In this document: positions 16,750 to 25,810 of the stretch, in pieces
Layout of the letters: each line of letters starts with the position of its first letter
Position numbering within the stretch: position 1 is the stretch's first letter
Program-made: the position numbers and the translations under genes
Origin: Geobacter sp. AOG1
GTDB taxonomy: Bacteria; Desulfobacterota; Desulfuromonadia; Geobacterales; Geobacteraceae
DNA length: 64,000 bases
Direction: 5' to 3'
Assembly (NCBI RefSeq): GCF_019972315.1
Contig: NZ_BLIZ01000001.1
Coordinates: forward strand, 694,513-758,512
Notes under the pieces: generated by a model
The model's database searches: none
What the model saw: the letters and a program-made list of their open reading frames with translations, nothing else
What the model was told of the DNA's origin: nothing

Positions 16750-17043
16750 ATGCAAATTCAGTGTTCAGTATGCAACCAAGTAATCGGAAATGATGATTTT
16801 GTCAGAGTTGGAAATCAGTTTACACACACTCAATGTGGTTTGTCAGTGGTTCCAAAGCCGATTGAGCAAACACTAGCACCTTCTACAGCAAACTTCACAT
16901 ATTGTACTGGAATGAACAATTTCATAGGGCTTCTAATTTTATCGCCTGTAGTTTCAGGCGCGACGATGACCACAAAGAACGCCCCGACCTGCTCAAATGA
17001 CTCCCCATATATGTGTTTGCCAGATCGTTCGTCTTTGACGTAG
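16750..17043 (+). CDS. Doubtful small zinc-finger (LIM-like) gene, antisense to cassette X gene 3
   Basis: GGAGGAGG sits 4 bases before the ATG, and the first 30 residues hold CSVCNQ and FTHTQC, a plausible treble-clef or LIM-like zinc finger. Beyond 16830 the frame is antisense to the better-supported minus-strand gene. It is probably the remnant of a gene truncated when the cassette formed, or a very short real gene. Both strands cannot easily be coding over 16830-17043. Confidence 0.3.
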   Translation: MQIQCSVCNQVIGNDDFVRVGNQFTHTQCGLSVVPKPIEQTLAPSTANFTYCTGMNNFIGLLILSPVVSGATMTTKNAPTCSNDSPYMCLPDRSSLT

Positions 17044-17117
17044 GGGTCGATATATGGAGACAGGAACTCGTAACTTTCTTTGGTCAGTACAACAGCTACA
17101 GACTTTTTGTTTTTCAT
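16830..17117 (-). CDS. Integron cassette X gene 3: small hypothetical protein
   Basis: 95 residues. The ATG overlaps the stop of the preceding gene (TGATG), so translation is coupled. The protein looks alpha/beta (SVAVVLTKESYEFLSPYI; FFVVIVAPETTGDKI) with no signal peptide or recognised motif. It is the last minus-strand gene before attC-like site C, about 100 bases away. Confidence 0.5.
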   Translation of the reverse strand: MKNKKSVAVVLTKESYEFLSPYIDPYVKDERSGKHIYGESFEQVGAFFVVIVAPETTGDKIRSPMKLFIPVQYVKFAVEGASVCSIGFGTTDKPH

Positions 17118-17284
17118 CAGTTGTCCTTTGGGGGTACCTTATTACGTGCGCCAAACAATAAACCAACAGCAACAAACACAATTATGCCAAGCCCTGTGAC
17201 TCCACCAGGACCAAACTTTGCAAAAAATAGCCAAAAGAGGAACGCGGCGAATGGAAGTAATAAGATGCCTAAAAGTTCTTTCAT
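17117..17284 (-). CDS. Integron cassette X gene 2: 55-residue membrane protein
   Basis: The start at 17284 is preceded by GGAGG with 5 bases spacing. Two hydrophobic helices (MKELLGILLLPFAAFLFWLF; GLGIIVFVAVGLLFGA) are separated by a short Gly/Pro loop, and the tail is basic and polar. The stop overlaps the start of gene 3. The pairing of a tiny membrane protein with a small soluble partner could suggest a toxin-antitoxin or immunity pair, but there is no direct evidence. Confidence 0.55.
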   Translation of the reverse strand: MKELLGILLLPFAAFLFWLFFAKFGPGGVTGLGIIVFVAVGLLFGARNKVPPKDN

Positions 17285-17329
17285 AGATCCTCCAAGTATA
17301 GAAAGGAAAAAATCATGGCTTTTGTAAAA

Positions 17330-17545
17330 TCAGTCTTTATCAGTCGCTTCTTTGAACGCCTCAGTATATTCAGGCTCAGACTTCGCCTTGTTTATCTCTT
17401 TTTGTAGAGTCGCTACCTCCGCTATCAGAGCCGCATTCTCCGCTTTAAGGTGCGCGTTCTCCGTCTCCAATTCCATAATACGGTCAAGATGCCGCTGTAC
17501 ATCCGACGCCGTGAACATCTTCGTAGATGGTTTCTCTCCGCACAT
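17330..17545 (-). CDS. Integron cassette X gene 1: coiled-coil protein
   Basis: 71 residues, starting 42 bases inside the cassette. Residues about 12-55 form a clear heptad coiled coil (VQRHLDRIMELETENAHLKA), ending in an acidic tail. The family is unknown. It probably oligomerises; no DNA-binding motif is seen. Confidence 0.55.
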   Translation of the reverse strand: MCGEKPSTKMFTASDVQRHLDRIMELETENAHLKAENAALIAEVATLQKEINKAKSEPEYTEAFKEATDKD

Positions 17546-17581
17546 AGATGGGTCCTTTCGGTTCGATTATTATTTTCTGGT

Positions 17582-17652
17582 GTATAACGGGCCAGCGCTT
17601 GACCTGCCGGGTGGTTTTATCGCCCGGTCATGGTCTGAGCGCCTGGTTGGCT
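17582..17652 (-). repeat. attC-like site of cassette Z (site A)
   Basis: A 71-bp imperfect palindrome on the minus strand, from AGCCAAC to GTTATAC. The arms CCAGGCGCTCAGACC and GGTCAAGCGCTGG differ by extra bases on the L'' side. Its R'' box AGCCAAC is the exact complement of the GTTGGCT at the start of cassette Z (18080-18086). Gene Z stops 17 bases before it. Confidence 0.7.
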
Positions 17653-17669
17653 GTTGTAACTACCTTTTG

Positions 17670-18068
17670 TCATGGACGAAGCATTTCCCCTCGCTCCCAA
17701 AATCCATACAGCTTGTCCCACCACTTCAATGATTCCGTTCCGAGATAACATCTGAGCTGCTCGGGGTTGGTTTTTTCATGTAGGTTCGTATTCTGCAGAT
17801 CTTCAAGAAGGCCTACCGTAGCAGCTTCTCTGACATATCCATCGCCTTCGGTATGCCATCGTTCGACAATCTCAAATATTTGAGGGAACGCTTCAGTTTC
17901 TCCGGCTTGTAGCATCGAAATGAGGTGTCTCGCCAAATCAGATAGAGCTAAGTAAATTGGAAGACCGTCCTTCTCGTCCTTCCATTCATCAACAAAAGCA
18001 TCCCACTCTGCTCGAAAGGACGGGCAGACTTCAAGTATGGGGTTCATCATTTCGTCTTTATTGATCAT
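17670..18068 (-). CDS. Integron cassette gene Z: hypothetical soluble protein (DUF7674-like?)
   Basis: 132 residues, starting 17 bases inside cassette Z. Acidic and helical, with Trp-rich stretches (FRAEWDAFVDEW; LKWWDKLYGFWERGE) and a central IFEIVERWHTEGDGYVREAA. It resembles small HEAT-like cassette proteins annotated as DUF7674; this is a recollection, not a search. The ribosome binding site is weak (AAAAG), which is common for cassette genes served by an outside promoter. Confidence 0.6.
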   Translation of the reverse strand: MINKDEMMNPILEVCPSFRAEWDAFVDEWKDEKDGLPIYLALSDLARHLISMLQAGETEAFPQIFEIVERWHTEGDGYVREAATVGLLEDLQNTNLHEKTNPEQLRCYLGTESLKWWDKLYGFWERGEMLRP

Positions 18069-18079
18069 GTTCTTTTCTC

Positions 18080-18144
18080 AGCCAACTCGTTATTAGTAGG
18101 TTTCCCTATATGAGCCATATATTACTTATATGAGGAAGTTATGC
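18080..18144 (-). repeat. Outer boundary site of the cassette array (site D, degenerate attC or attI-like)
   Basis: On the minus strand it runs from GCATAAC to GTTGGCT; the latter is the start of cassette Z and matches its R'' box. Internal arms TTCCTCATATAAG and CTCATATAGGGAA pair only partly, so this is weaker than sites A-C. No integron integrase lies beyond it. Confidence 0.4.
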
Positions 18145-18199
18145 CCAATATAGGTAAGTTGCGATGTTCCTTATACCAGGAACATTCTATATTTCTACT

Positions 18200-18553
18200 T
18201 CATTCCCTCACAACCCTCTCCATCAACTCCTTGTCCCCCCGTATCAATCCCCACCGCACACGCCAGAGCTTCTGCACTGGGTCCCACTTCGCACCAACAT
18301 CTTTCAGTCGATCTCGCAGTGCTTTCATTGAAAATGGGACCTGTACCAGGACCGAGTCTGTCTCCCTGATCCGCGGCACTCCTTTCCCTGGTTTCTCGTC
18401 TACGATAATCTCAGCAGTCTTGATTCGCACGTCCCTGATAGCATCGTACCGATAGCGAACACACAGAAGGGTGTCTCCGAACCTCTCGAACAGCCGCAGC
18501 GTTCCATTTTCACCGGGCTTCAGGTGCTTGTGCACCTTCATGTGCTTTAGCAT
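18200..18553 (-). CDS. Hypothetical protein
   Basis: 117 residues from the ATG at 18553, chosen because GGAGG lies 6 bases upstream; a longer frame to 18610 has no such site. It is basic with KHMKVHKHLKPGENGTLRLF at the start and a C-terminal LRDRLKDVGAKWDPVQKLWR that looks like a short nucleic-acid-binding or PIN/HTH-adjacent helix pair. No family is recognised with confidence. It lies outside the cassette array on the same strand. Confidence 0.6.
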   Translation of the reverse strand: MLKHMKVHKHLKPGENGTLRLFERFGDTLLCVRYRYDAIRDVRIKTAEIIVDEKPGKGVPRIRETDSVLVQVPFSMKALRDRLKDVGAKWDPVQKLWRVRWGLIRGDKELMERVVRE

Positions 18554-18660
18554 TCGTAGCCTCCGGAAATAGAATTGATAGGGGTCAGCAACATTTTCAG
18601 CTCGTCGCAACAGTTATTCATTCACTTATAATCGTCCCCACATGAACTTGTGAACCCTTT

Positions 18661-18689
18661 AAGGCCCCGCTTCGGTAACACGGGGCCTT
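18661..18689. terminator. Orphan hairpin at the left end of the five-gene element
   Basis: AAGGCCCCG pairs exactly with CGGGGCCTT around an 11-base loop containing TTCGG. No clean T-run and no gene ends at it, so it may be a border relic or the end of a lost gene. Confidence 0.4.
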
Positions 18690-18767
18690 CAAAATACATC
18701 CCTTTCATATCACACCATTAGTTCCAGTTAAAGTTAATTTGACCGCACGTCCAATGGAAATTTACTA

Positions 18768-18796
18768 TTGACATTATACAATGGTATATTATATAC
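18768..18796 (+). promoter_or_regulatory. Promoter and operator of the five-gene mobile element
   Basis: TTGACA (18768-18773) and TATATA (18790-18795) are 16 bases apart. A perfect palindrome GTATAT-T-ATATAC (18784-18796) covers the -10 region, a position suited to autorepression by the ribbon-helix-helix-like first gene. Confidence 0.6.
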
Positions 18797-18823
18797 AGAA
18801 GTATAACGCTTGAAAGGGACACC

Positions 18824-19324
18824 ATGATACCATCCATTGATGAAAAGCAGATTGCAATAAAACTCAACGAGTCTTTAATTGGCTCTCTTGATGTGTTGGC
18901 AAAAAATGGAGGCATGAACAGAAATCATCTCATGCTTAGCTTCGTCAATATTTGGCTAAGCGTACTCGAAGCATCAAAAATGCCCGGTCTTTTCTATATT
19001 GCAAACCTTCTTAGAGTCCGTGAAAACCAGATGCAGTTTACTCCGGCATATGAACATGAATTCACCGAATCACGTATTCCAGAGAAACCATTACCCATAA
19101 AATTCAATGAGGCGGACATTTTCAACATTAACCGGTTTGCGAACTTTAACCATATATCACGGCATTTGTTATTGAAAACCATGGTTATTGTCGGCATTGA
19201 AGAGTTTGGAAACTTAACCGACTACAGGTCTTATCAATTTGGGGCAATTGAAAAAGAATTACATAATTTGTTCAGCAACATAATGAGAAAAGGATTTAAA
19301 GCATACATGGCATATATCAAATGA
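18824..19324 (+). CDS. Ribbon-helix-helix-like regulator with a tandem domain
   Basis: 166 residues. Two segments share a strand-helix-helix layout starting with IKLNESLIGSLDVLAKNG (about residue 12) and IKFNEADIFNINRFANFN (about residue 91), each followed by helix residues suited to RHH folding. This suggests a duplicated ribbon-helix-helix module acting as a monomeric repressor. The stop overlaps the next gene as ATGA. It is less GC-rich than the following genes. The fold assignment is by eye. Confidence 0.55.
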   Translation: MIPSIDEKQIAIKLNESLIGSLDVLAKNGGMNRNHLMLSFVNIWLSVLEASKMPGLFYIANLLRVRENQMQFTPAYEHEFTESRIPEKPLPIKFNEADIFNINRFANFNHISRHLLLKTMVIVGIEEFGNLTDYRSYQFGAIEKELHNLFSNIMRKGFKAYMAYIK

Positions 19325-20388
19325 AAATGCTTCTTCACGGCATAGACACCTTACAGTGTGCGTATTTCCTCCATGCCCCAGATCGGCAAGGGATTGACTT
19401 CGGCCAACTGGCTGAACTGAAAGAATCAATCCGACAATCCAAGAGCAAAAACCCCGTGCCTATCACCCTGGGCAGTTCTGACTTCCTGCTTCATCCTTAC
19501 GGCTCCGCTTCCGGCTATCCCCTCATTATCAGCAACGAAGATTTCAAGATCGAACTGGGCGAATTCAACAAGCCCAATTTCTTCGTTACGTTCCGTAGTC
19601 AAGCACTTTGGCGTGAGTCCGCTTTCCTCCTTCATGCAAAATTCCTGAAATGGGCTGTTTCTGTCGGCTTCCATCCCTATAAGGATGAGAGCCTGTCCCG
19701 CGTCGATTTCAGCTTCGACTATGACTTGCCAGCCATAGACTTCGATGAAGACAGCTTTGTCAGCCGTTCCAGCAAAGACAGCCAGTATCGGGAAGACGGT
19801 AAGGTGCAGACCTTCAGCTTCGGCAAGGGGGATGTTGTCCTGCGCGTGTATGACAAGGTGGCGGAGATCAGACAGCAAAGTGACAAGGTATGGTTTTACC
19901 TTCTGTGGGAACAGGATGAAAACGTCTGGCGCATTGAATGGCAAATCAGGAAACCGGTGTTGAAGCGCTTTGGCATCATCACCTTTGATGATCTGAAAAG
20001 CCAGCAGGGCGACCTGTTACACTACCTTGCCGCAGAGCACGACACCCTGAGACAGCCAAACGACGACAGCAATGCTTCCCGTTGGCCGCTGCATCCTCTC
20101 TGGCAAGACCTGCAAAGCCAGATTGAAAACCTGAATCACCTTGGAATAGATCGCGTCTACGGCCAGAATGCCGTTCTCGAAGAGCGAATGATGCGTATGG
20201 CTATTGCTATGTTTGGCTATCTCAAGCGCGTTGCCGCTGTCCATTGCGTGCAAACCGGCAAGGGATTGATTTCTCCTGATGAGGCATTGTCTATTATTGG
20301 TAGGCGTACGAGCAAGATTTATGAACCGTTAGCTTGGCAGATGGACGTTGACAAACGGATAAAGGAAATTCAGTTAGGCGAATGGTAA
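19321..20388 (+). CDS. Rep/MobT-like protein (putative rolling-circle initiator or relaxase family)
   Basis: 355 residues, coupled to the previous gene. The order LSRVDFSFDYD (near residue 122), VVLRVYDKVAEI (near 177) and VWRIEWQIRKPVLKRFGI (near 206) matches the layout of Rep_trans/MobT-type initiators: a strand with Asp, a Y-D-K motif, then R-x-E-x-x-K. Such proteins nick DNA at an origin to start replication or transfer. Catalytic residues cannot be verified by eye, and no double-strand origin was recognised. The context of a compact element with a recombinase supports a replication or mobilisation role. Confidence 0.5.
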   Translation: MKMLLHGIDTLQCAYFLHAPDRQGIDFGQLAELKESIRQSKSKNPVPITLGSSDFLLHPYGSASGYPLIISNEDFKIELGEFNKPNFFVTFRSQALWRESAFLLHAKFLKWAVSVGFHPYKDESLSRVDFSFDYDLPAIDFDEDSFVSRSSKDSQYREDGKVQTFSFGKGDVVLRVYDKVAEIRQQSDKVWFYLLWEQDENVWRIEWQIRKPVLKRFGIITFDDLKSQQGDLLHYLAAEHDTLRQPNDDSNASRWPLHPLWQDLQSQIENLNHLGIDRVYGQNAVLEERMMRMAIAMFGYLKRVAAVHCVQTGKGLISPDEALSIIGRRTSKIYEPLAWQMDVDKRIKEIQLGEW

Positions 20389-20564
20389 CTCAAGAGCAAA
20401 TAGAGTGTCTGGTTAATGCTCGAATGAAGAAGATTCTTCATTTTGCAGAGTTGGCATTGCCTGAAGAGAAATACCAGACCTTCAGGAAATTGACGTTGGA
20501 CGAGTTCGGAAAGAGCGGGTTCGGGAAGGAACTGGAAAGGGTTTTTCGTAGCCAGGAAAGGTAA
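20382..20564 (+). CDS. Small hypothetical protein of the mobile element
   Basis: 60 residues. The start ATG overlaps the stop of the Rep-like gene (ATGGTAA), indicating coupling. Helical, charged sequence with no motif (EQIECLVNARMKKILHFAEL). It is likely an accessory factor of the Rep-like protein, by position only. Confidence 0.55.
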   Translation: MVTQEQIECLVNARMKKILHFAELALPEEKYQTFRKLTLDEFGKSGFGKELERVFRSQER

Positions 20565-20609
20565 GGCACGGGCAGGAATATATTGGGCAAAAGAAAGGGT
20601 GCATCATGA

Positions 20610-20744
20610 GTGAATGATGCCATACAGATAAGGTTCAAATCCGATATACGGGAGAAGTCTGTTTCGTCTGAAGAGATCAGGCTTGTTCAGGCTCACCTAG
20701 GTGATTTGCTGATAACGGTATTGATGCAGACTGAGGGGGAATAA
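20610..20744 (+). CDS. Tiny gene directly in front of recombinase 3
   Basis: 44 residues from a GTG at 20610 to a TAA two bases before the recombinase ATG; its last codons contain the recombinase ribosome binding site (GAGGGGGA). The reading frame has coding-like composition (SVSSEEIRLVQAHLGDLL). The start is uncertain and its own ribosome binding site is weak (GAAAGGG). It is possibly a recombination directionality factor, by position only. Confidence 0.4.
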   Translation: MNDAIQIRFKSDIREKSVSSEEIRLVQAHLGDLLITVLMQTEGE

Positions 20745-20746
20745 AC

Positions 20747-22409
<1,663 letters not shown>

Positions 22410-22550
22410 ATAAAAGAGAAATCTGTTTAACATGCATCGGAATTTATGTCAAGACGAAAAATACTCAAGCGGGCCAATCATGGTACATAACCGGCAACTG
22501 CTTACGTCCTGACAACCGAGATACTCCAAAAAAATAATTGAAGAAACCGC

Positions 22551-22594
22551 TTGACTTCTCCCAACAAATTGTTTATCTATAGCTTTAATAGATA
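22551..22594 (+). promoter_or_regulatory. Promoter and 21-bp operator of the Rrf2-type regulator
   Basis: TTGACT (22551) and TATCTA (22574) are 17 bases apart. The inverted repeat TATCTAT-N7-ATAGATA (22574-22594) covers the -10 and reaches the start codon at 22594. The expected transcript start leaves only a very short leader without a Shine-Dalgarno. Confidence 0.65.
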
Positions 22595-23055
22595 TGATAT
22601 CCAAGAAAACAAAATACGCCTTTCTGGCGCTCATCAATCTGGCCAGCCAGCCGAACGGCCAGCCAATATTGATTGCCGATCTCGCTCAGGATGAGAATAT
22701 TCCGAAGAAGTTCCTGGAATTCATCCTGCTCTCCCTACGCAAGGGGGGGATACTCCAGAGCAGGATCGGAAAGGGGGGTGGATACTACCTAGCCCTGCCG
22801 CCGAACAAGATATCCATCGGTGCCGTTATCCGTATTCTCGAAGGCGACTTGGCCCCGGTCCCCTGTCTGAGCAAGACGAACTATGCCCGTTGCGAGGAAT
22901 GCCGGGACGAGGCTACCTGCGGCATCAGGCTGGTGATGGCAGATGTGAACAAAACCCTCTCTTCTGTCCTCGACAGCCTGACCTTGGCGGACATGATCGA
23001 ACGGAGCAAGAACGAGATCAGCAAGCGGAAAAACGTGATGGACTTCAGTATCTGA
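22594..23055 (+). CDS. Rrf2-family regulator of sulfur/cysteine genes (CymR/IscR-like)
   Basis: 153 residues. The Rrf2 winged helix is complete (MISKKTKYAFLALINLA at the start; wing at IGKGGGYYLA). Cys91, Cys100, Cys103 and Cys109 could bind an Fe-S cluster as in IscR. The gene stands directly before cysK and the sulfate cluster. Its own start overlaps a 21-bp inverted repeat that recurs before the sulfate-binding protein gene, so it is probably the autoregulated repressor of this cluster, with cysteine status or an Fe-S cluster as signal (inference). No ribosome binding site is seen before the ATG. Confidence 0.85.
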   Translation: MISKKTKYAFLALINLASQPNGQPILIADLAQDENIPKKFLEFILLSLRKGGILQSRIGKGGGYYLALPPNKISIGAVIRILEGDLAPVPCLSKTNYARCEECRDEATCGIRLVMADVNKTLSSVLDSLTLADMIERSKNEISKRKNVMDFSI

Positions 23056-23065
23056 TTTTTTTTGC

Positions 23066-23092
23066 TATAATAAACTAGTATGTCTATAGATT
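23066..23092 (+). promoter_or_regulatory. Promoter of cysK with an operator half-site
   Basis: A perfect TATAAT (23066-23071) lacks a clear -35. Just downstream, ATAGATT (23086-23092) within the palindrome TCTATAGA matches the half-site of the 21-bp operators at 22574 and 26931. Confidence 0.45.
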
Positions 23093-23124
23093 TTAACACA
23101 GCAGCCAACGAGAGGAGATCATCA

Positions 23125-24078
23125 ATGAGCAAGATCTATGCAGACAACTCCCAATCCATCGGCAATACCCCCCTGGTGAAACTCAACAGCATCGGCGACG
23201 GCACCAAGGCAACCATCCTGGCGAAGATCGAGGCGCGAAACCCGGCCTATTCGGTCAAGTGCCGCATCGGCGCCAACATGATCTGGGACGCCGAGAAACG
23301 GGGTGTACTGAAGCCTGGCGTGGAGATCATCGAACCGACCAGCGGCAACACCGGAATAGCCCTGGCCTACGTGGCAGCGGCCCGCGGCTACAAGCTGACC
23401 CTGACCATGCCGGAGACCATGAGCATCGAACGCAGGCGGGTACTGGCGGCACTGGGAGCCAACCTGATTCTGACTCCCGGCGCCGAGGGGATGAAGGGAG
23501 CCATCAACCGGGCCGAGGAGATCGCCGCCTCCGATCCGCAGAAGTACTTCATTCCCCAGCAATTCAAGAACCCGGCCAACCCCGAGATCCACGAAAAGAC
23601 CACCGGACCCGAGATCTGGAACGATACGGACGGCGCCATCGACGTCCTGGTATCCGGGGTGGGTACCGGCGGCACCATCACCGGTATCAGCCGCTACATC
23701 AAGAAGACCAAGGGGAAACAGATTCTTTCCGTTGCCGTTGAACCGAAGGAAAGCCCCGTCATCAGCCAGAAGCTGGCCGGGCAGGAACTGAAGCCCGGCC
23801 CCCACAAGATCCAGGGGATCGGCGCCGGCTTCATTCCCGACACCCTCGACCTCTCCGTCGTTGACCGGGTAGAACAGGTCTCCGGTGACGAGGCGATCGA
23901 ATTCGCCAAGCGCTTGGCAAAAGAAGAAGGGCTCCTGGTGGGCATTTCCTGCGGTGCAGCAGCAGCAGCAGCCGTCAGGCTTGCCAAACTAGACGAGTTT
24001 GCCGGCAAGACCATCGTGGTCATCCTGCCGGATGGCGCCGAACGCTATCTCTCCACCGCACTGTTCGAGGGAATCTAG
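23125..24078 (+). CDS. cysK: Cysteine synthase A (O-acetylserine sulfhydrylase)
   Basis: 317 residues from the ATG at 23125, which has GAGGAG upstream and the family start [20 protein letters not shown]; the longer start at 23080 is rejected. The PLP lysine is Lys45 (AYSVKCR) and the substrate loop TSGNTG follows at 72-77. The phosphate-binding GTGGTI is near 180. It makes cysteine from O-acetylserine and sulfide, the last step of the assimilation route encoded downstream. Confidence 0.95.
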   Translation: MSKIYADNSQSIGNTPLVKLNSIGDGTKATILAKIEARNPAYSVKCRIGANMIWDAEKRGVLKPGVEIIEPTSGNTGIALAYVAAARGYKLTLTMPETMSIERRRVLAALGANLILTPGAEGMKGAINRAEEIAASDPQKYFIPQQFKNPANPEIHEKTTGPEIWNDTDGAIDVLVSGVGTGGTITGISRYIKKTKGKQILSVAVEPKESPVISQKLAGQELKPGPHKIQGIGAGFIPDTLDLSVVDRVEQVSGDEAIEFAKRLAKEEGLLVGISCGAAAAAAVRLAKLDEFAGKTIVVILPDGAERYLSTALFEGI

Positions 24079-24079
24079 G

Positions 24080-24262
24080 ATGGCTTCCCCGACCCAGTAC
24101 CAATGGAACCGCGAGCTGGAGCGACTGGTGCGCGAAACGCTGGCATCGATCCGCTTCGGCACCGTCACCTTGGTGGTCCAGGACGGTCGGGTGATCCAGG
24201 TGGACAAGAGCGAGAAGATACGCCTCAATAAGGCGCTGCACATCGATGGGAGTGGTATTTAG
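24080..24262 (+). CDS. YezD-like small protein (DUF2292)
   Basis: 60 residues, starting one base after the cysK stop. The core IRFGTVTLVVQDGRVIQVDK is the DUF2292/YezD signature. The family is of unknown function and often sits in sulfur-assimilation clusters; the position right behind cysK fits that. A strong terminator follows, closing the cysK unit. Confidence 0.85.
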   Translation: MASPTQYQWNRELERLVRETLASIRFGTVTLVVQDGRVIQVDKSEKIRLNKALHIDGSGI

Positions 24263-24312
24263 CCATCCCGCAGCAACATTTAATACTAATCCGAGCTGAC
24301 CGGAAAAACCGG

Positions 24313-24356
24313 AGGCCGGGGAACATGTCCATGGTGACATACCCCGGCCTTTTTTT
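24313..24356 (+). terminator. Rho-independent terminator after the cysK unit
   Basis: AGGCCGGGG pairs with CCCCGGCCT around a 20-base loop and is followed by seven T. Confidence 0.92.
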
Positions 24357-24429
24357 GTCCGAAGCGGGGCCTGCCAGCCCCCCGTTCACTTGGTCATAAC
24401 GGCTGGCCATACCAAACAAGGAGGATGAG

Positions 24430-25746
24430 ATGAAAAAATTTGTGGTACTCGCAGCGTTGTTCAGTGGGGTTTTGTCAAGCCAGGGTGCGTTGGCCAAGAC
24501 CCTCGAGGATGTCCTGAAGGAAAAGGGGGTAATTACGGAGGAAGACTACAAAGAAGTGAACAAGATCAAACCGGTCGATTACCGATTAGGAGAGGGGTTC
24601 ACCTTCACCTCCGCCGACGGTAAATTCAGAACTTCACTGGGGAGCAGCCTGCAACTGCGCTACACCCTGCTGGATCTGGACGACGGTAACAACACCGCCA
24701 GCAAGCAGGCACAGGATGAGAGCAAATTCGAACTGCGGCGGATCAAGCTCTATCTTAACGGTTATGCCTATTCGAAGGACCTGACCTACAAACTGCAACT
24801 CAATCTGGCCAATATCAACGGTGGAGCTACGAAGAACGGCGGGCTTCTGGAGGAAACATGGCTCAACTACCGACTGCTCGATGAACTCCAGTTCCGCTTC
24901 GGCCAGGACAAGGTCCAGTTCGGCAGACAGTTTATCACGTCATCCACAGCCCAGCAGTTTGTGGACCAATCGGTCGTGACGAATGCCTTCGCTCCGGGAT
25001 ACGACACCGGCCTGCAGCTCCACGGCAAGATCGCGGGAGGGTTCCTCACCTATAACACCGCGGTGTTCGGTGGAGCAGGACAGAATACCTTCCGTGCCAC
25101 CAGCGACAATGCCTTCAACGCCCGGCTTGCGTTCAACCCCCTCGGCGAGGTGAAGTACACCGAATCCGATGTGGAGCAGAGTGAAAAGCCGCTCCTTTCA
25201 GCCGGTGCCAGTTTCTACCGCAATACCCTCAACGGCCCGGAACAGAACACCTCTACCGCCACCCCCAACCAGCTTGGTTTTAACGCCAGCAAGAAGGGGT
25301 GGTATGCGATTGGCAACCCTCTTTTTGCAACCACTCGGCAAATCAGTACCTCTGAATCAGTCGATTACAACACGGCCGGTTTCGACGGGGTGTTCAAGTG
25401 GCAGGGACTTTCCGTGCAGGGTGAGTATTTCATCGGTCAGGCCGATGGCAAAACGAGCAAGAACGCCCTCCGTGCCCAGGGTTTCTATGCCCAGGCGGGT
25501 TACTTCGTAATTCCGAAAAAACTGGAGTTGGCCGCCCGCTATGCCTACCTTGATCCGAACCGTGATATCGCAAACGACCTCCAGGCAGAAGCGACCGGCG
25601 GCGTCTCCTGGTACCTCAGCGGCAACAACCTGAAACTCCAGGCCGATTACACCAACGTCCACAAACAGAAGGCGATTTCCTACAACAGCGGCCCGAACGC
25701 AACCGACGACCGGCAGGTCCGCTTCCAAGCCCAGCTTCTGTTCTGA
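24430..25746 (+). CDS. Outer-membrane porin, phosphate-selective (OprP/OprO) type
   Basis: 438 residues with AAGGAGG before the ATG. A signal peptide (MKKFVVLAALFSGVLSSQGALA) is followed by a short coiled segment (LEDVLKEKGVITEEDYKEVN) and a beta-barrel rich in alternating aromatic and polar residues. It ends in phenylalanine, as outer-membrane porins do. The OprP/O family takes up anions. Its place between cysK and the sulfate ABC genes suggests it admits sulfate or organosulfur anions (inference). Confidence 0.85.
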   Translation: MKKFVVLAALFSGVLSSQGALAKTLEDVLKEKGVITEEDYKEVNKIKPVDYRLGEGFTFTSADGKFRTSLGSSLQLRYTLLDLDDGNNTASKQAQDESKFELRRIKLYLNGYAYSKDLTYKLQLNLANINGGATKNGGLLEETWLNYRLLDELQFRFGQDKVQFGRQFITSSTAQQFVDQSVVTNAFAPGYDTGLQLHGKIAGGFLTYNTAVFGGAGQNTFRATSDNAFNARLAFNPLGEVKYTESDVEQSEKPLLSAGASFYRNTLNGPEQNTSTATPNQLGFNASKKGWYAIGNPLFATTRQISTSESVDYNTAGFDGVFKWQGLSVQGEYFIGQADGKTSKNALRAQGFYAQAGYFVIPKKLELAARYAYLDPNRDIANDLQAEATGGVSWYLSGNNLKLQADYTNVHKQKAISYNSGPNATDDRQVRFQAQLLF

Positions 25747-25810
25747 GGCTTGGCGCGAAAACCTCCGGTGCGTAAGCGTCCCGGCGCTACGGCTTGAGAG
25801 GAGGCAAAGC

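Noticed and set aside
16663-18144. Inverted pairs of transposon ends around the cassette genes
   Set aside because: The alternating GCCAAC/GTTATAC ends first looked like inverted element ends, but each R'' box matches the start of its own cassette and the extra bases all point the same way, which fits integron cassettes better.
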